DNA of 40,754 nt from an uncultured Bacilli bacterium (GCA_947631155.1 CANRKG010000013.1:1-40754), one strand, 5' to 3'; shown: positions 8,003 through 16,141, numbered from the stretch's first letter. The notes: generated by a model from the letters alone, not told the origin. Program-made: numbers and translations.

Positions 8003-9418
8003 TTATTTTTTAGCCTTTTTATTTGTATCAATACCAATATTATTACAATAGCTATTTAAATGGTCATAAAAATGATTAACATCTATATTATAATCTTCTG
8101 GTACATCATATGTAACTCTTTCAACTAATTGATTAGTTAAATCTACAGCTTCAGAATATGACATATTAGGAGTTAGATATTTTTTATAATACATATCTGA
8201 AACATAATCATATATAGCATTATACTCAGATGGATCTGCTTTAACTAAGTCACTATGATAATCCTTATATTGCATTTGAATTAATTCTAGAATAACCGTA
8301 GCATAGTTATCATCTTGATTAAATTCATCTAATTTCTTAGCGTAATAACTTATACTATGTTTAGGATAATCTGCTAATGAATAATTATCCATACATTCTA
8401 TCATAATATCATGATAATTACTTTGTAACTGATAGGCTACATTTCTTTCTTCATAATCGAATAAACTAACAGTAAATAGTGAATTAAGAGCTTCAGCTGT
8501 TATTGTATTACTAAAATTCTGACCCTCGATTTGAACTCTGACTTCAACTCCATCCTTATTCCAAACAGCAGTTCTCAAACAATGACCTATTTCATGGAAT
8601 AATACCTGATATGCCCATGTTCCTTTTTCATACTCAAAGTTATCTAAAACATATATTTTATTTTCGGTTCTTATATAGGTTGCATAAGAATCCATACTTA
8701 ATGATTTAGCAACTAACTCTTCTTTACTACATTCAACAATTTCTAATGTTTTAGCATTTTCATATAATACTCTCAATTCTGTATCTGGATATTTTTCATT
8801 TAAAGCATCGCAATACTCATACATTAAATTTTTAAATTTATCAGAAATACTTGAATTATTACTAATAACTTCTTTTATCTGGTCAATTGAGACATTCTTA
8901 TAATCAAGAGCTTTGTCCAAATAATCCATATCATAAATATATAAATAATGAAGCCAATCACTTTCTAAATATGTATCTACAACTAAATCTTCTTGTGAAG
9001 TTTCTTCATTTAAAGTTCCTTCTTGTGAAGTACTATTATCATAAGATATATAATTGTCTAATTGTTTTTCTATTCCTTGTTGATTAGATTTATAATTATT
9101 TAAAAATTCCCTATTACGTTCAAGACTTTGATTTAATGAGATAATAGTTCCTAAAACCGCAGCTCCTAAAGTAACAGAAGTTCCACCAATTAAAATCTTT
9201 GGAATTAATTTCATCTTCTTTTGATCCTTTTTTACGTTCATAATAGAAGGAATATCAGTAAGACAAAGTGATAATTCTAATAATTCTTCAATTGTTACAT
9301 AAGATAAATTTCCATCTTCATTATTTTTTAAAAAAAAATGTTTATTATGATTATCTAGATACATATTATACAAATTACCTTTATAGTAAAATTGCATAAC
9401 ATACCTATACTCTTTCAT
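8003..9418 (-). CDS. Membrane-anchored HEIGH zinc-metalloprotease-like protein in the essC operon
   Basis: This 471-aa protein has a small N-terminal domain (1-70), one membrane segment (about 72-95), a Ser/Glu/Gln-rich linker (about 110-150) and a large domain with HEIGH at 275-279. E309 in TAEALNS is a plausible third zinc ligand (gluzincin pattern). Positive residues before the membrane segment predict the catalytic domain outside the cell. It lies 34 nt upstream of essC in the same direction with no terminator between them, so it is probably co-transcribed with the secretion motor. It matches no T7SS core component I know; processing of exported proteins or opening of the wall are possible roles. 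Confidence 0.7.
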   Translation of the reverse strand: MKEYRYVMQFYYKGNLYNMYLDNHNKHFFLKNNEDGNLSYVTIEELLELSLCLTDIPSIMNVKKDQKKMKLIPKILIGGTSVTLGAAVLGTIISLNQSLERNREFLNNYKSNQQGIEKQLDNYISYDNSTSQEGTLNEETSQEDLVVDTYLESDWLHYLYIYDMDYLDKALDYKNVSIDQIKEVISNNSSISDKFKNLMYEYCDALNEKYPDTELRVLYENAKTLEIVECSKEELVAKSLSMDSYATYIRTENKIYVLDNFEYEKGTWAYQVLFHEIGHCLRTAVWNKDGVEVRVQIEGQNFSNTITAEALNSLFTVSLFDYEERNVAYQLQSNYHDIMIECMDNYSLADYPKHSISYYAKKLDEFNQDDNYATVILELIQMQYKDYHSDLVKADPSEYNAIYDYVSDMYYKKYLTPNMSYSEAVDLTNQLVERVTYDVPEDYNIDVNHFYDHLNSYCNNIGIDTNKKAKK

Positions 9419-9478
9419 ATGATACTCCTTTCTAGCAAAAAACTATTATCAGCCTTCATATATTCTTATCCTATATTG

Positions 9479-9484
9479 ATTATA
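9479..9484 (-). promoter_or_regulatory. Extended -10 promoter of the protease-essC-esaB operon
   Basis: The minus-strand sequence CTATGTTATAATC is a TGnTATAAT extended -10, about 60 bp upstream of the ATG at 9418. The -35 region is poor. The same TATGTTATA core occurs at several other promoters in the window. Confidence 0.55.
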
Positions 9485-9529
9485 ACATAGAATTTGCTTT
9501 TATCATAATATAATTTATATTTTTGTCGA

Positions 9530-9561
9530 AAAAAAAACAGCTATTTATTATTATAGCTGTT
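9530..9561 (-). terminator. Terminator of the M3-like protein gene
   Basis: Perfect 9-bp arms at 9536-9544 and 9553-9561 are followed on the minus strand by nine T. The hairpin contains the last codons and stop of the gene ending at 9541. Confidence 0.85.
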
Positions 9562-11013
9562 AGTGTTTGTAGCCTTTGATTTTTGTTTTACTACACCTTT
9601 GTTGTCTGAATTAAATAACTCTTCCATATTAAATGTTTCTATGACTTTTTGTAGATTATAATTATTAAAGTTATTTGTTATATCTATCATATTAGAAACA
9701 ACATCTACACCATTTAAACGTTGTTCTAATAATTTTTTAACTAAGATAGTTCCTAATAAATATTCATATCCTTCTACTACTAATTTACCATTTCGAATAA
9801 AATTAAAATTTAATACATCACAATCCATTAATACATAATTTTCAATGGCTCCATATAATACATTTTTATCCTTTAAATCTTTCATTTCTTTTTGAAGCCT
9901 TGGAAAAGAACTAAACTTATTTTTCCAAAAATGCATCCTATCTTCTTTAGTAATTTTACCATTATTTATAAAGCAATTAATATCACTAATAATTGGCACT
10001 AATAATATATATATTTCTAAGTTATTTTGTTCTCTTTTGGATTTAATACTATCTATATCAGATTGCGAATAACCTTTTTTCTCTAAAAATTCTTCCATAA
10101 TTTGTTCAAAGAAAATACTTGGAAATTCAATAATTGATAATTTTCTTAAATCTACTTCTTGTTTTGATAAAATAATATAATGAGCAAATTCGTGGGCTAA
10201 ATTACATAAATCATAAATTGTTCCAGTTGTGTCTATCTTCATTTTTATTGTGCCATCTTCATCAATATAGCAGCTAGAAATATTTTCTTCCCCTTTTTGT
10301 TCTTCAAAAATAATATTTTTATTCTTTTTTAAATCAGCATATAATTCATGCCAAAGTTCTGGAGCGTTAATATAGCTTAAAAATTCACAAAATAAAGTAT
10401 CTAAATTATTAAGTGAAAGCAAAGGAAGTTGTCCAGATTGCTTATTCATATCATAAGTTGAAATTTCTTGTAATATATTAGAAATTATTAAATTAATATT
10501 GTCTAAAAATAGGCTATCATTATCTTTAAGCAAATCAATATTAAACTTTAATATGTAGTTATATATTTCAAAACGAGTTTCAGATCGTACCCATTTTATT
10601 ATTTTATCTTCATTTTTTCTATCCTTTAAATATTGAACAAATTCATCAAAATTTCCATTAGCTTCATAAAATTTATAAGCAATCAAATTATGAACAATTT
10701 CAGCATCAACTGTAGTGGGTTCTATAAATGAGTTATTATCACAACCATCTTTTTTTAATAAATACTCTATATATAATAGTGGTAATGATAAGTGTTCTAA
10801 AATTTTTTTCATTTCTTCTTGTTCATAAATTCTTTTTATTTCATCATAAAAGAATTGATCAAAATCTGATAAATCTATTTCTAACCTATCAAATTGAAGT
10901 TTCTCAAAAACGAAAGCATAATTATTAATAATAATCTTAGTTATATAATCTAATTTATTAGATTCAGAATCTTCATATTTAATTGTTATACCCTTGATTA
11001 TAGCTTTTTTCAT
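9541..11013 (-). CDS. Cytosolic HEFAH metallopeptidase-like protein (M3 family-like)
   Basis: This 490-aa protein has no signal or membrane segment. LAHEFAHYI (HEFAH at about 274-278) is followed some 18 residues later by IIEFPSIFFEQIMEEFLEKK. That arrangement, HExxH then a helix bearing E plus F/S, is the M3 oligopeptidase (thimet/PepF) core, although the rest has diverged and is shorter than the usual ~600 aa. The start is set at 11013 behind AGAGGT; an upstream in-frame extension to 11070 has no ribosome binding site. It has its own promoter and terminator, so it is monocistronic, between the essC operon and the lysis cassette. Confidence 0.65.
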   Translation of the reverse strand: MKKAIIKGITIKYEDSESNKLDYITKIIINNYAFVFEKLQFDRLEIDLSDFDQFFYDEIKRIYEQEEMKKILEHLSLPLLYIEYLLKKDGCDNNSFIEPTTVDAEIVHNLIAYKFYEANGNFDEFVQYLKDRKNEDKIIKWVRSETRFEIYNYILKFNIDLLKDNDSLFLDNINLIISNILQEISTYDMNKQSGQLPLLSLNNLDTLFCEFLSYINAPELWHELYADLKKNKNIIFEEQKGEENISSCYIDEDGTIKMKIDTTGTIYDLCNLAHEFAHYIILSKQEVDLRKLSIIEFPSIFFEQIMEEFLEKKGYSQSDIDSIKSKREQNNLEIYILLVPIISDINCFINNGKITKEDRMHFWKNKFSSFPRLQKEMKDLKDKNVLYGAIENYVLMDCDVLNFNFIRNGKLVVEGYEYLLGTILVKKLLEQRLNGVDVVSNMIDITNNFNNYNLQKVIETFNMEELFNSDNKGVVKQKSKATNTNSYNNK

Positions 11014-11038
11014 ATTTACCTCTTTCTGATTGGGCTTT

Positions 11039-11067
11039 ATTATACCATAAATATTATTTTTTAACAA
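11039..11067 (-). promoter_or_regulatory. Promoter of the M3-like protein gene
   Basis: On the minus strand TTGTTA (11062-11067) and TATAAT (11039-11044) have 17-bp spacing, with a TG extension (TGGTATAAT). The ATG at 11013 lies 25 bp downstream. Confidence 0.65.
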
Positions 11068-11074
11068 CATAATA

Positions 11075-11103
11075 ATAAAAAAGCTATTCTAAATATAGCT
11101 TTT
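11075..11103 (-). terminator. Terminator of the holin-endolysin cassette
   Basis: The 9-bp arms at 11079-11087 and 11095-11103 are followed on the minus strand by a T-run. The stem includes the endolysin stop codon at 11084-11086. Confidence 0.8.
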
Positions 11104-11878
11104 GTCCTTTTTTTAAGTTAATAGCATATAAATCATCTTTACTACATGTAAAAATAAGTTTCGGTTTATTTGTAGTCGTTGTTTCTTTTTTTGGTTCTGT
11201 AGTTGCTGGAGTTGATGGTTGACTTGGTTTAGTCTCAGCTGGTTTTTCTATTGGAGGAGTTGTTGGTTGACTTGGCTTAGTCTCAGCTGGTTTTTCTGTT
11301 GGAGGAGTTGTTGGTTGACTTGGCTTAGTCTCAGCTGGTTTTTCTGTTGGAGGAGTTGTTGCTACTGGAATAATTTTTTTAAAATTATAGCCCATATCAT
11401 TAATAATAGTAATACTATCATCTATCCATAAACACTCTTCTGGTTTCTTACCATTATTAATACTCCAATAACCTTTAGTATTTTGGTGCCAACCTGTTCC
11501 TGTAAATTTACCTTGCCCACATTCAATATGGCAATGATTTCCTGAGGCTTCACCTTTTACACCTTCTTGATAAAATTCAGTTCCTTTATTGATAACTTGA
11601 CCGATAAATAAATTATCAACATTATTATCATGAACAAATAATATAGTCATATAATCTTGCGTTCCATCTGGATATAGAACTTTATCAACACTTTCTAACC
11701 ATACTTCATTAGCATCTGATTTATATATTTTTTTTATTACACCAGTAAAAGGTGCTTTTAAACTGGAAATTCCCGTATCTTTACCGGCTTCATCTATCGC
11801 ATAACTGTCTATGTGTGTTCCCATCATATAGCCTTGTGTAATTCTCATATATGTACTGGGATATAAAGGTTTCTCCAT
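11084..11878 (-). CDS. Phage-type M23 (LytM) endopeptidase/endolysin with Pro-rich repeat linker
   Basis: This 264-aa enzyme is predicted to cut peptidoglycan cross-bridges. M23 zinc motifs are present: H22 and D29 in THIDSYAID, a middle histidine (H83) and H-x-H at 115-117 in GNHCHIE. There is no signal peptide, as expected for an endolysin released by a holin. Residues 174-221 are three copies of a 16-residue Pro/Thr/Glu/Lys unit, followed by a further Thr/Pro-rich stretch and a short C-terminal piece (LYAINLKKGQKLYLE) that may bind the wall. Its ATG directly follows the holin stop with no gap. Its order with the holin is that of a phage lysis module. Confidence 0.75.
   Translation of the reverse strand: MEKPLYPSTYMRITQGYMMGTHIDSYAIDEAGKDTGISSLKAPFTGVIKKIYKSDANEVWLESVDKVLYPDGTQDYMTILFVHDNNVDNLFIGQVINKGTEFYQEGVKGEASGNHCHIECGQGKFTGTGWHQNTKGYWSINNGKKPEECLWIDDSITIINDMGYNFKKIIPVATTPPTEKPAETKPSQPTTPPTEKPAETKPSQPTTPPIEKPAETKPSQPSTPATTEPKKETTTTNKPKLIFTCSKDDLYAINLKKGQKLYLE
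11216..11359 (-). repeat. Three tandem 48-nt in-frame repeats in the endolysin linker
   Basis: The repeats encode TTPPTEKPAETKPSQP three times; the third copy has I for T at position five. The DNA copies are nearly identical, suggesting recent slippage expansion, so copy number may vary between strains. Confidence 0.85.
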
Positions 11879-12217
11879 TTATTTTTCCTCCGTTTTAATT
11901 AAATTATCTTTATTTACATAAATTAATTCATTAGTAGCAATGTCTTTATAAGATGCCAATTTGCCTTCTAATGATTTATAGATAGTATCTGCACCTAAAA
12001 ACGAAAATAAGCCAATCCATAAACTTTCCGGAAATTCTATGGTAGTAAAGGTAATACAAAATATTACACCTATAGCAATATTTACTACAAATGAATATTT
12101 ACATAGATGCTTGCTGGTTTTAAAACATTTCTTAGTTTTCTGTACAAATGCACAGGTTATAGTTGATAGAGCCATAGCTATAACAAGCATTTGCTGAAGT
12201 AACTCTAATTTTAACAT
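11879..12217 (-). CDS. Phage-like holin
   Basis: This 112-aa protein has three hydrophobic segments (about 5-25, 43-62 and 67-85), a charged C-terminal tail and a lysine cluster between segments one and two. Size, layout (ending SLWIGLFSFLGADTIYKSL) and position directly upstream of an endolysin gene fit a holin, which opens the membrane so that the lysin reaches the wall. A strong GGAGG site precedes the ATG at 12217. No other phage genes flank it, so it is either a prophage relic or a recruited cassette. The specific holin family is not assigned. Confidence 0.65.
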   Translation of the reverse strand: MLKLELLQQMLVIAMALSTITCAFVQKTKKCFKTSKHLCKYSFVVNIAIGVIFCITFTTIEFPESLWIGLFSFLGADTIYKSLEGKLASYKDIATNELIYVNKDNLIKTEEK

Positions 12218-12240
12218 TTGGTACCTCCGTTTTCTGTTAT

Positions 12241-12246
12241 AGTATA
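12241..12246 (-). promoter_or_regulatory. Probable -10 box of the lysis cassette
   Basis: TATACT on the minus strand lies 24 bp before the holin ATG. No convincing -35 (GTGTCA at 17-bp spacing). The promoter starts immediately after the terminator of the gene upstream. Confidence 0.4.
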
Positions 12247-12267
12247 TGCTTTAATTAATTTTTTGAC

Positions 12268-12299
12268 ACAAAAAATATGCAAGGATAAACCTGCATATT
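12268..12299 (-). terminator. Terminator of the HD-domain gene
   Basis: The arms AATATGCA (12274-12281) and TGCATATT (12292-12299) are extended by a GG/CC pair and followed on the minus strand by TTTTT. Confidence 0.75.
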
Positions 12300-12308
12300 A
12301 TCTTAATT

Positions 12309-13091
12309 TTATTTTATCTTATCATCAATATAATTATTCATGATATGTCTTATCTTTTCCATTCGATTTTGTGTTTTTATATTTGTATATTTAAATCTAT
12401 CTATCAAAACATTAATGTAATCATTTTCTTTTATAATTTGGTATGATTCTTTAAAATTCAAATCAAAGATAAAGGCTAAGACACAAACCCAATAATCTAT
12501 AGGTGTTTTTCGATCATGGATATCCACACATTTTTGCTTTTGGACGATTTCATAAACTCGGTCTGATAAGATTGAATTTTCTATATCTTTACTACTTTCT
12601 ACTATTCCTGGAAATCGCGCTTCAATTTTTTCTTCTTTGTTAACTCTAAAATTATCTAGCTTATCTGCATCTCTAAGTATTTGGGCATGAAGTAAACATC
12701 TATCACTTAAACCATCTTCAATTTTTAATCTACTATGATTATTAATAGCTGTCTTTATTATTTCATCATAATTATTTTCTTCAACAAAGTTTCTTATTAA
12801 GTTGTCTTCAAATAACAGCTTAACTCCATATGCTGCATGATCAAAACCAACACTATCAAACTTATCTAATAAATTTATTTCTTCAAATCTTCCAATATCA
12901 TGTAGTAACGCGATTAACTCTGCTAACTTTATATCTTCAATAGATAAATTTAAATTAGTAGCTATTTTAGTTGCATTATTTACTACATGGTAAATATGAA
13001 CAACTTTTAATTCAAATCCTAATTTATCTTGATTTTTATATTTGTATAAAAATTTTTTAAATTCTTTCCTTGCTTTGTTAATATCAATCAT
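12309..13091 (-). CDS. HD-domain phosphohydrolase
   Basis: This 260-aa protein has metal-binding residues at H32/H35, the LLHDIGR motif (H64-D65) and a later aspartate in ILRDADKLDNF, the order H...HD...D of the HD superfamily. Such enzymes hydrolyse phosphate esters, nucleotides or cyclic dinucleotides; the substrate cannot be told here. It is a single-domain soluble protein with its own terminator, and GGAG precedes the ATG at 13091. It follows the rplM-rpsI terminator, with a TATAAT (about 13124) only a few bases past that hairpin as its likely -10. Confidence 0.75.
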   Translation of the reverse strand: MIDINKARKEFKKFLYKYKNQDKLGFELKVVHIYHVVNNATKIATNLNLSIEDIKLAELIALLHDIGRFEEINLLDKFDSVGFDHAAYGVKLLFEDNLIRNFVEENNYDEIIKTAINNHSRLKIEDGLSDRCLLHAQILRDADKLDNFRVNKEEKIEARFPGIVESSKDIENSILSDRVYEIVQKQKCVDIHDRKTPIDYWVCVLAFIFDLNFKESYQIIKENDYINVLIDRFKYTNIKTQNRMEKIRHIMNNYIDDKIK

Positions 13092-13129
13092 AAAATCTCC
13101 TTATTTACTTTTGTAGCTTTTTGGATTAT

Positions 13130-13155
13130 AAAAAAGTCCAAATATTTGGACTTTT
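13130..13155 (-). terminator. Terminator of the rplM-rpsI operon
   Basis: A perfect palindrome at 13132-13155 (AAAAGTCCAAA arms, 2-nt centre) is followed by T on the minus strand. It ends the L13-S9 transcript 19 nt past the rpsI stop. Confidence 0.85.
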
Positions 13156-13173
13156 AAAACACTGAAATAGTAA

Positions 13174-13599
13174 TTAACGTTTTGAGAATTGTGGTGCACG
13201 ACGAGCTTTTTTCAAACCTGGTTTCTTACGTTCTTTCTTACGAGCATCTCTAGTAATTAAACCTTCTACTTTTAATAGTTTCCTAAAACTATTTTCAGAA
13301 TCACTAGGAGTTGTTGAGTCAAATTGAAGTAAAGCGCGAGTAATACCTAAACGAGCAGCTCCTCCTTGACCAGATAATCCGCCACCTTTTACTTTTATAA
13401 CAATATCAAACATATCTTTAGTTTTTGTTATTTCTAATGGTTGACATAAATCTAAAACTAATATTTTATCATTAAAATATTCATATACATCACGCCCATT
13501 AACAGTTATAGCGCCTTTACCTGGAGTTAATGTAACACGTGCTACACTTGCTTTTCTACGTCCAGTACCAGTAAATACATTCTTATTTTTATTTGCCAT
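13174..13599 (-). CDS. rpsI: 30S ribosomal protein S9
   Basis: S9 contacts the head of the 30S subunit and its C-terminal tail reaches the P-site tRNA. The 141-aa protein has [11 protein letters not shown] at 12-22, the [15 protein letters not shown] loop and the basic tail ending APQFSKR, whose final KR is conserved. It lies 11 nt after rplM in the usual rplM-rpsI pair and ends at a strong terminator. It is slightly longer than the usual 130 aa because of a short N-terminal extension. Confidence 0.97.
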   Translation of the reverse strand: MANKNKNVFTGTGRRKASVARVTLTPGKGAITVNGRDVYEYFNDKILVLDLCQPLEITKTKDMFDIVIKVKGGGLSGQGGAARLGITRALLQFDSTTPSDSENSFRKLLKVEGLITRDARKKERKKPGLKKARRAPQFSKR

Positions 13600-13610
13600 A
13601 AGTTAACCTC

Positions 13611-14042
13611 CTACTTAACCTCAAGCATTTCAGGCTTTTGAGCTTGATGCTTGTGTTCACTACCTTCATAAACAAATAGTTTTTTATACATTTGACGTCC
13701 TAATCTGTTATGAGGTAACATTCCTTTAACTGCTCTTTCTACCATTTCAACTGGATATTTTTCTCTCATTACTTTAGCAGTTCTTTCTCTTAAACCACCT
13801 AAATACATAGAGTGATTATAATAAATTTTCTTTTCTTCCTTATTTCCAGTTAATTTTACTTTTTCGGCATTGATAATAATAATATTATCTCCACAATCGA
13901 TATGTGGTGTAAATGTAGGTTTATGTTTTCCTCTTAAATATGAAGCTGCTAAAGAAGCTACTCTTCCTAAAGACTTTCCTTCAGCATCTATCACATACCA
14001 TTTACGTTCTACTGTTTCTTTTTTTTGCATAAAACTTTTCAT
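13611..14042 (-). CDS. rplM: 50S ribosomal protein L13
   Basis: L13 is an early-assembly 23S rRNA-binding protein. The 143-aa protein has [18 protein letters not shown], then the [26 protein letters not shown] block and [20 protein letters not shown]. The start is set at ATG 14042, behind AAAGGAG; a GTG frame extending to 14078 would run through the leader RNA and is rejected. It is the first gene of the rplM-rpsI operon, downstream of truA as in other Firmicutes but separated from it by an unrelated gene. Confidence 0.97.
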   Translation of the reverse strand: MKSFMQKKETVERKWYVIDAEGKSLGRVASLAASYLRGKHKPTFTPHIDCGDNIIIINAEKVKLTGNKEEKKIYYNHSMYLGGLRERTAKVMREKYPVEMVERAVKGMLPHNRLGRQMYKKLFVYEGSEHKHQAQKPEMLEVK

Positions 14043-14096
14043 ATTTTTTTCTCCTTTACTTAAATCAAGCTTTCCCACGGCTTAATTTATGTGGGG
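14043..14096 (-). promoter_or_regulatory. L13-leader-like RNA pseudoknot ahead of rplM
   Basis: In the transcript, CCCAC (14091-14095) pairs with GTGGG (14074-14078), and the loop bases TTAAGC between them can pair with GCTTGA just downstream (about 14065-14070). This forms an H-type pseudoknot ending near the ribosome binding site. It has the architecture and position of the Firmicutes L13 leader, by which L13 is thought to limit its own synthesis. The match was made by eye. Confidence 0.6.
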
Positions 14097-14116
14097 ATTT
14101 CAATGTACCGATTATG

Positions 14117-14145
14117 ATTATACTAAATAATATAAGAAAAATCAA
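14117..14145 (-). promoter_or_regulatory. Sigma-A promoter of rplM-rpsI
   Basis: On the minus strand TTGATT (14140-14145) and TATAAT (14117-14122) have exactly 17-bp spacing. Transcription would start near 14110, just before the pseudoknot leader. Confidence 0.8.
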
Positions 14146-14290
14146 TATATTTTTTCTTTTTTCTTAATTTTATTTTACATAGATTATTTAATAATTAAGA
14201 CATTATATCTAAAATAAATATTTTATTTTAAATTACTACTACATTTTAGTCTTATAAATTTAAAATTATTCTTTATTTTTATATTAATAT

Positions 14291-14317
14291 AAAAAGTTAC
14301 CAAATATTAGTAACTTT
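14291..14317 (-). terminator. Terminator of the 581-aa protein gene
   Basis: The arms AAAGTTAC (14293-14300) and GTAACTTT (14310-14317) have a 9-nt loop, followed by T on the minus strand. The rest of 14146-14290 is AT-rich and shows no other feature. Confidence 0.75.
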
Positions 14318-14343
14318 ACAATATCTTTTATTAACGAACAAAA

Positions 14344-16089
14344 TTATTTTTTTACTTTACTAATTCCTTTATCTGGTAATTTTTTATTATCCCTCAATAT
14401 AAATGATTTTATATTTTCATCATCAATTTGATTTATAATATTAATAGTAGTGATACTTTCTATTCCTTGACGATATTGTTTATTATCTAAACCAGTTAAA
14501 TAAAGAATTTCTAAATTTAATAAATCTTGATCTATATCTTGATTTGTTAATAGATTAATAGTTTGACATAAAGAAATATCATCATTACATTTATGTATAA
14601 GTTTTAGTAGAATTTTACCATTATCGTTTTTGTTCAACTTATCAAATGTATCATTAATACTATGATTTTGAAAATAATTACCACGAATACTCATATATTG
14701 TTCTACATCATAAACACTAAAATCGCTTAAATATTCCAAAAATTGTGAATATGTTTGTAAATCTAGTTTATCATCTAATATTTTAGAAGCTAATGAAGTT
14801 AAAATTTTTCCTACTTCTGCCCTATCGTTATAATTAGTTTTTTCTAAAAATTCAACTGTAGAATCTAGTAACTCCTTGTTTTCAGATGCTAAATCAATTA
14901 ATCCTCGATTATCATCATTACATTGCATTAATATTTCAGCAACACCATAACAACGATTAAAAGGCTCTTCAAACTTATAAAAACAATTAGTAGGTAATTT
15001 TAACAAATAATTCTTTTGAGATGTAGGCAATTTCTTAAATTTTTCATTTATCATTAGAAGAATGACATATTGTTCATATGCGTTTTCATCATATTTTTGT
15101 CTAAAATATTCACAATCAAATTCTACATCACCAGATAAACTATTTAAATAATTTTCAATTACTTCTTTTATTCCTCCATTTATAATACTGATTTGCTCAT
15201 GTAATGTTTGATTAGTATTTGATTCTGATAAGTATTTTAATGTCTCATCATGACTATCTTGTAAATTTTCATAATACAAAGCATTTAAATTACTTTCATT
15301 AAATATAGACAAAACTTTTAACAAATTATATTGGATAGTACTATCATCATTTATTATATATTTAAGCCATCTAGCCCTAGATTCACTAAGTTTATCATCT
15401 ACTGCAATAAAATCTACTAAATCTAAAAAATTAGATTTTTTAACACCATCAATTACTTCAGAAGATAAATCTCTAGTATCAAGTAATTTATGACAATTAT
15501 AAATATATTTATTATTACTACTAAATGGTAAAGCTTCATCTAAAATTAACTCTAATTGATTTAGTGAAAAATCAAAATTTGAACGATATTTAAGTATACT
15601 AAATATAGCTTTATGACTATAATGAGAAGTAGTCCTTTCTAAATATTCAAAAATTTTATTTCTTTTTTCTACTACTACTGCTCGATTACTAATTATATTT
15701 TTTTCTAAATAATCTAAAAAATTTTTAACTGTATCTTTACTATAATATTCATAATAAAGTGTTTCAATAGTATCATTTAAAGAAGTTTCCTTTAAATAAT
15801 TAAGTATAACCTTCACAGAAAGTATACGAGCTAAAAGTGATGGATCTTCACAAATGTTTTTAAGTTCAAAAGTGGACAAAACATCTGCAGATATTATTTT
15901 TTTATCTACACTTCTTAATATAGATTCAACATTAGGATACAAAACATTAAAGCTAGGAGCAAAATCAAATACTTCTATATTTAATAATTCTTCTGGAATA
16001 TCATAGGGCCATTTTATTTCTTTATGTTTTTCCATAAATCTTTTCAAAAAATATTTTTGTTTTTCTTTCTTTAACGTATCTAATACCAT
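14344..16089 (-). CDS. Large helical cytosolic protein, unknown
   Basis: This 581-aa protein has no signal, membrane segment or recognised catalytic motif. It is rich in Leu, Asn, Asp and Lys, with many short amphipathic helices, which could be a solenoid (HEAT/TPR-like) scaffold, but repeat units are not clear by eye. The start is set at ATG 16089, 8 nt after GGAAG; GTG 16098 and ATG 16095 lie too close to that site. It has its own consensus promoter and terminator and sits between truA and rplM, where most Firmicutes have no gene. I do not recognise it. Confidence 0.7.
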   Translation of the reverse strand: MVLDTLKKEKQKYFLKRFMEKHKEIKWPYDIPEELLNIEVFDFAPSFNVLYPNVESILRSVDKKIISADVLSTFELKNICEDPSLLARILSVKVILNYLKETSLNDTIETLYYEYYSKDTVKNFLDYLEKNIISNRAVVVEKRNKIFEYLERTTSHYSHKAIFSILKYRSNFDFSLNQLELILDEALPFSSNNKYIYNCHKLLDTRDLSSEVIDGVKKSNFLDLVDFIAVDDKLSESRARWLKYIINDDSTIQYNLLKVLSIFNESNLNALYYENLQDSHDETLKYLSESNTNQTLHEQISIINGGIKEVIENYLNSLSGDVEFDCEYFRQKYDENAYEQYVILLMINEKFKKLPTSQKNYLLKLPTNCFYKFEEPFNRCYGVAEILMQCNDDNRGLIDLASENKELLDSTVEFLEKTNYNDRAEVGKILTSLASKILDDKLDLQTYSQFLEYLSDFSVYDVEQYMSIRGNYFQNHSINDTFDKLNKNDNGKILLKLIHKCNDDISLCQTINLLTNQDIDQDLLNLEILYLTGLDNKQYRQGIESITTINIINQIDDENIKSFILRDNKKLPDKGISKVKK

Positions 16090-16112
16090 TATCATCACTT
16101 CCTTAGCTGATT

Positions 16113-16141
16113 ATTATATTACAATTAATGGATTTAGTCAA
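16113..16141 (-). promoter_or_regulatory. Sigma-A promoter of the 581-aa protein gene
   Basis: TTGACT (16136-16141) and TATAAT (16113-16118) on the minus strand have 17-bp spacing and abut the truA stop codon. This shows that the gene is a separate transcription unit. Confidence 0.8.

Noticed and set aside
11216-11359. Regular direct repeats that could suggest a CRISPR array
   Set aside because: Units are contiguous, have no spacers and encode an in-frame Pro-rich linker.
11219-11431. Plus-strand frame with repeated Trp/Ser/Leu/Phe units
   Set aside because: It is the mirror of the in-frame 48-nt repeats of the minus-strand endolysin gene and has no ribosome binding site.
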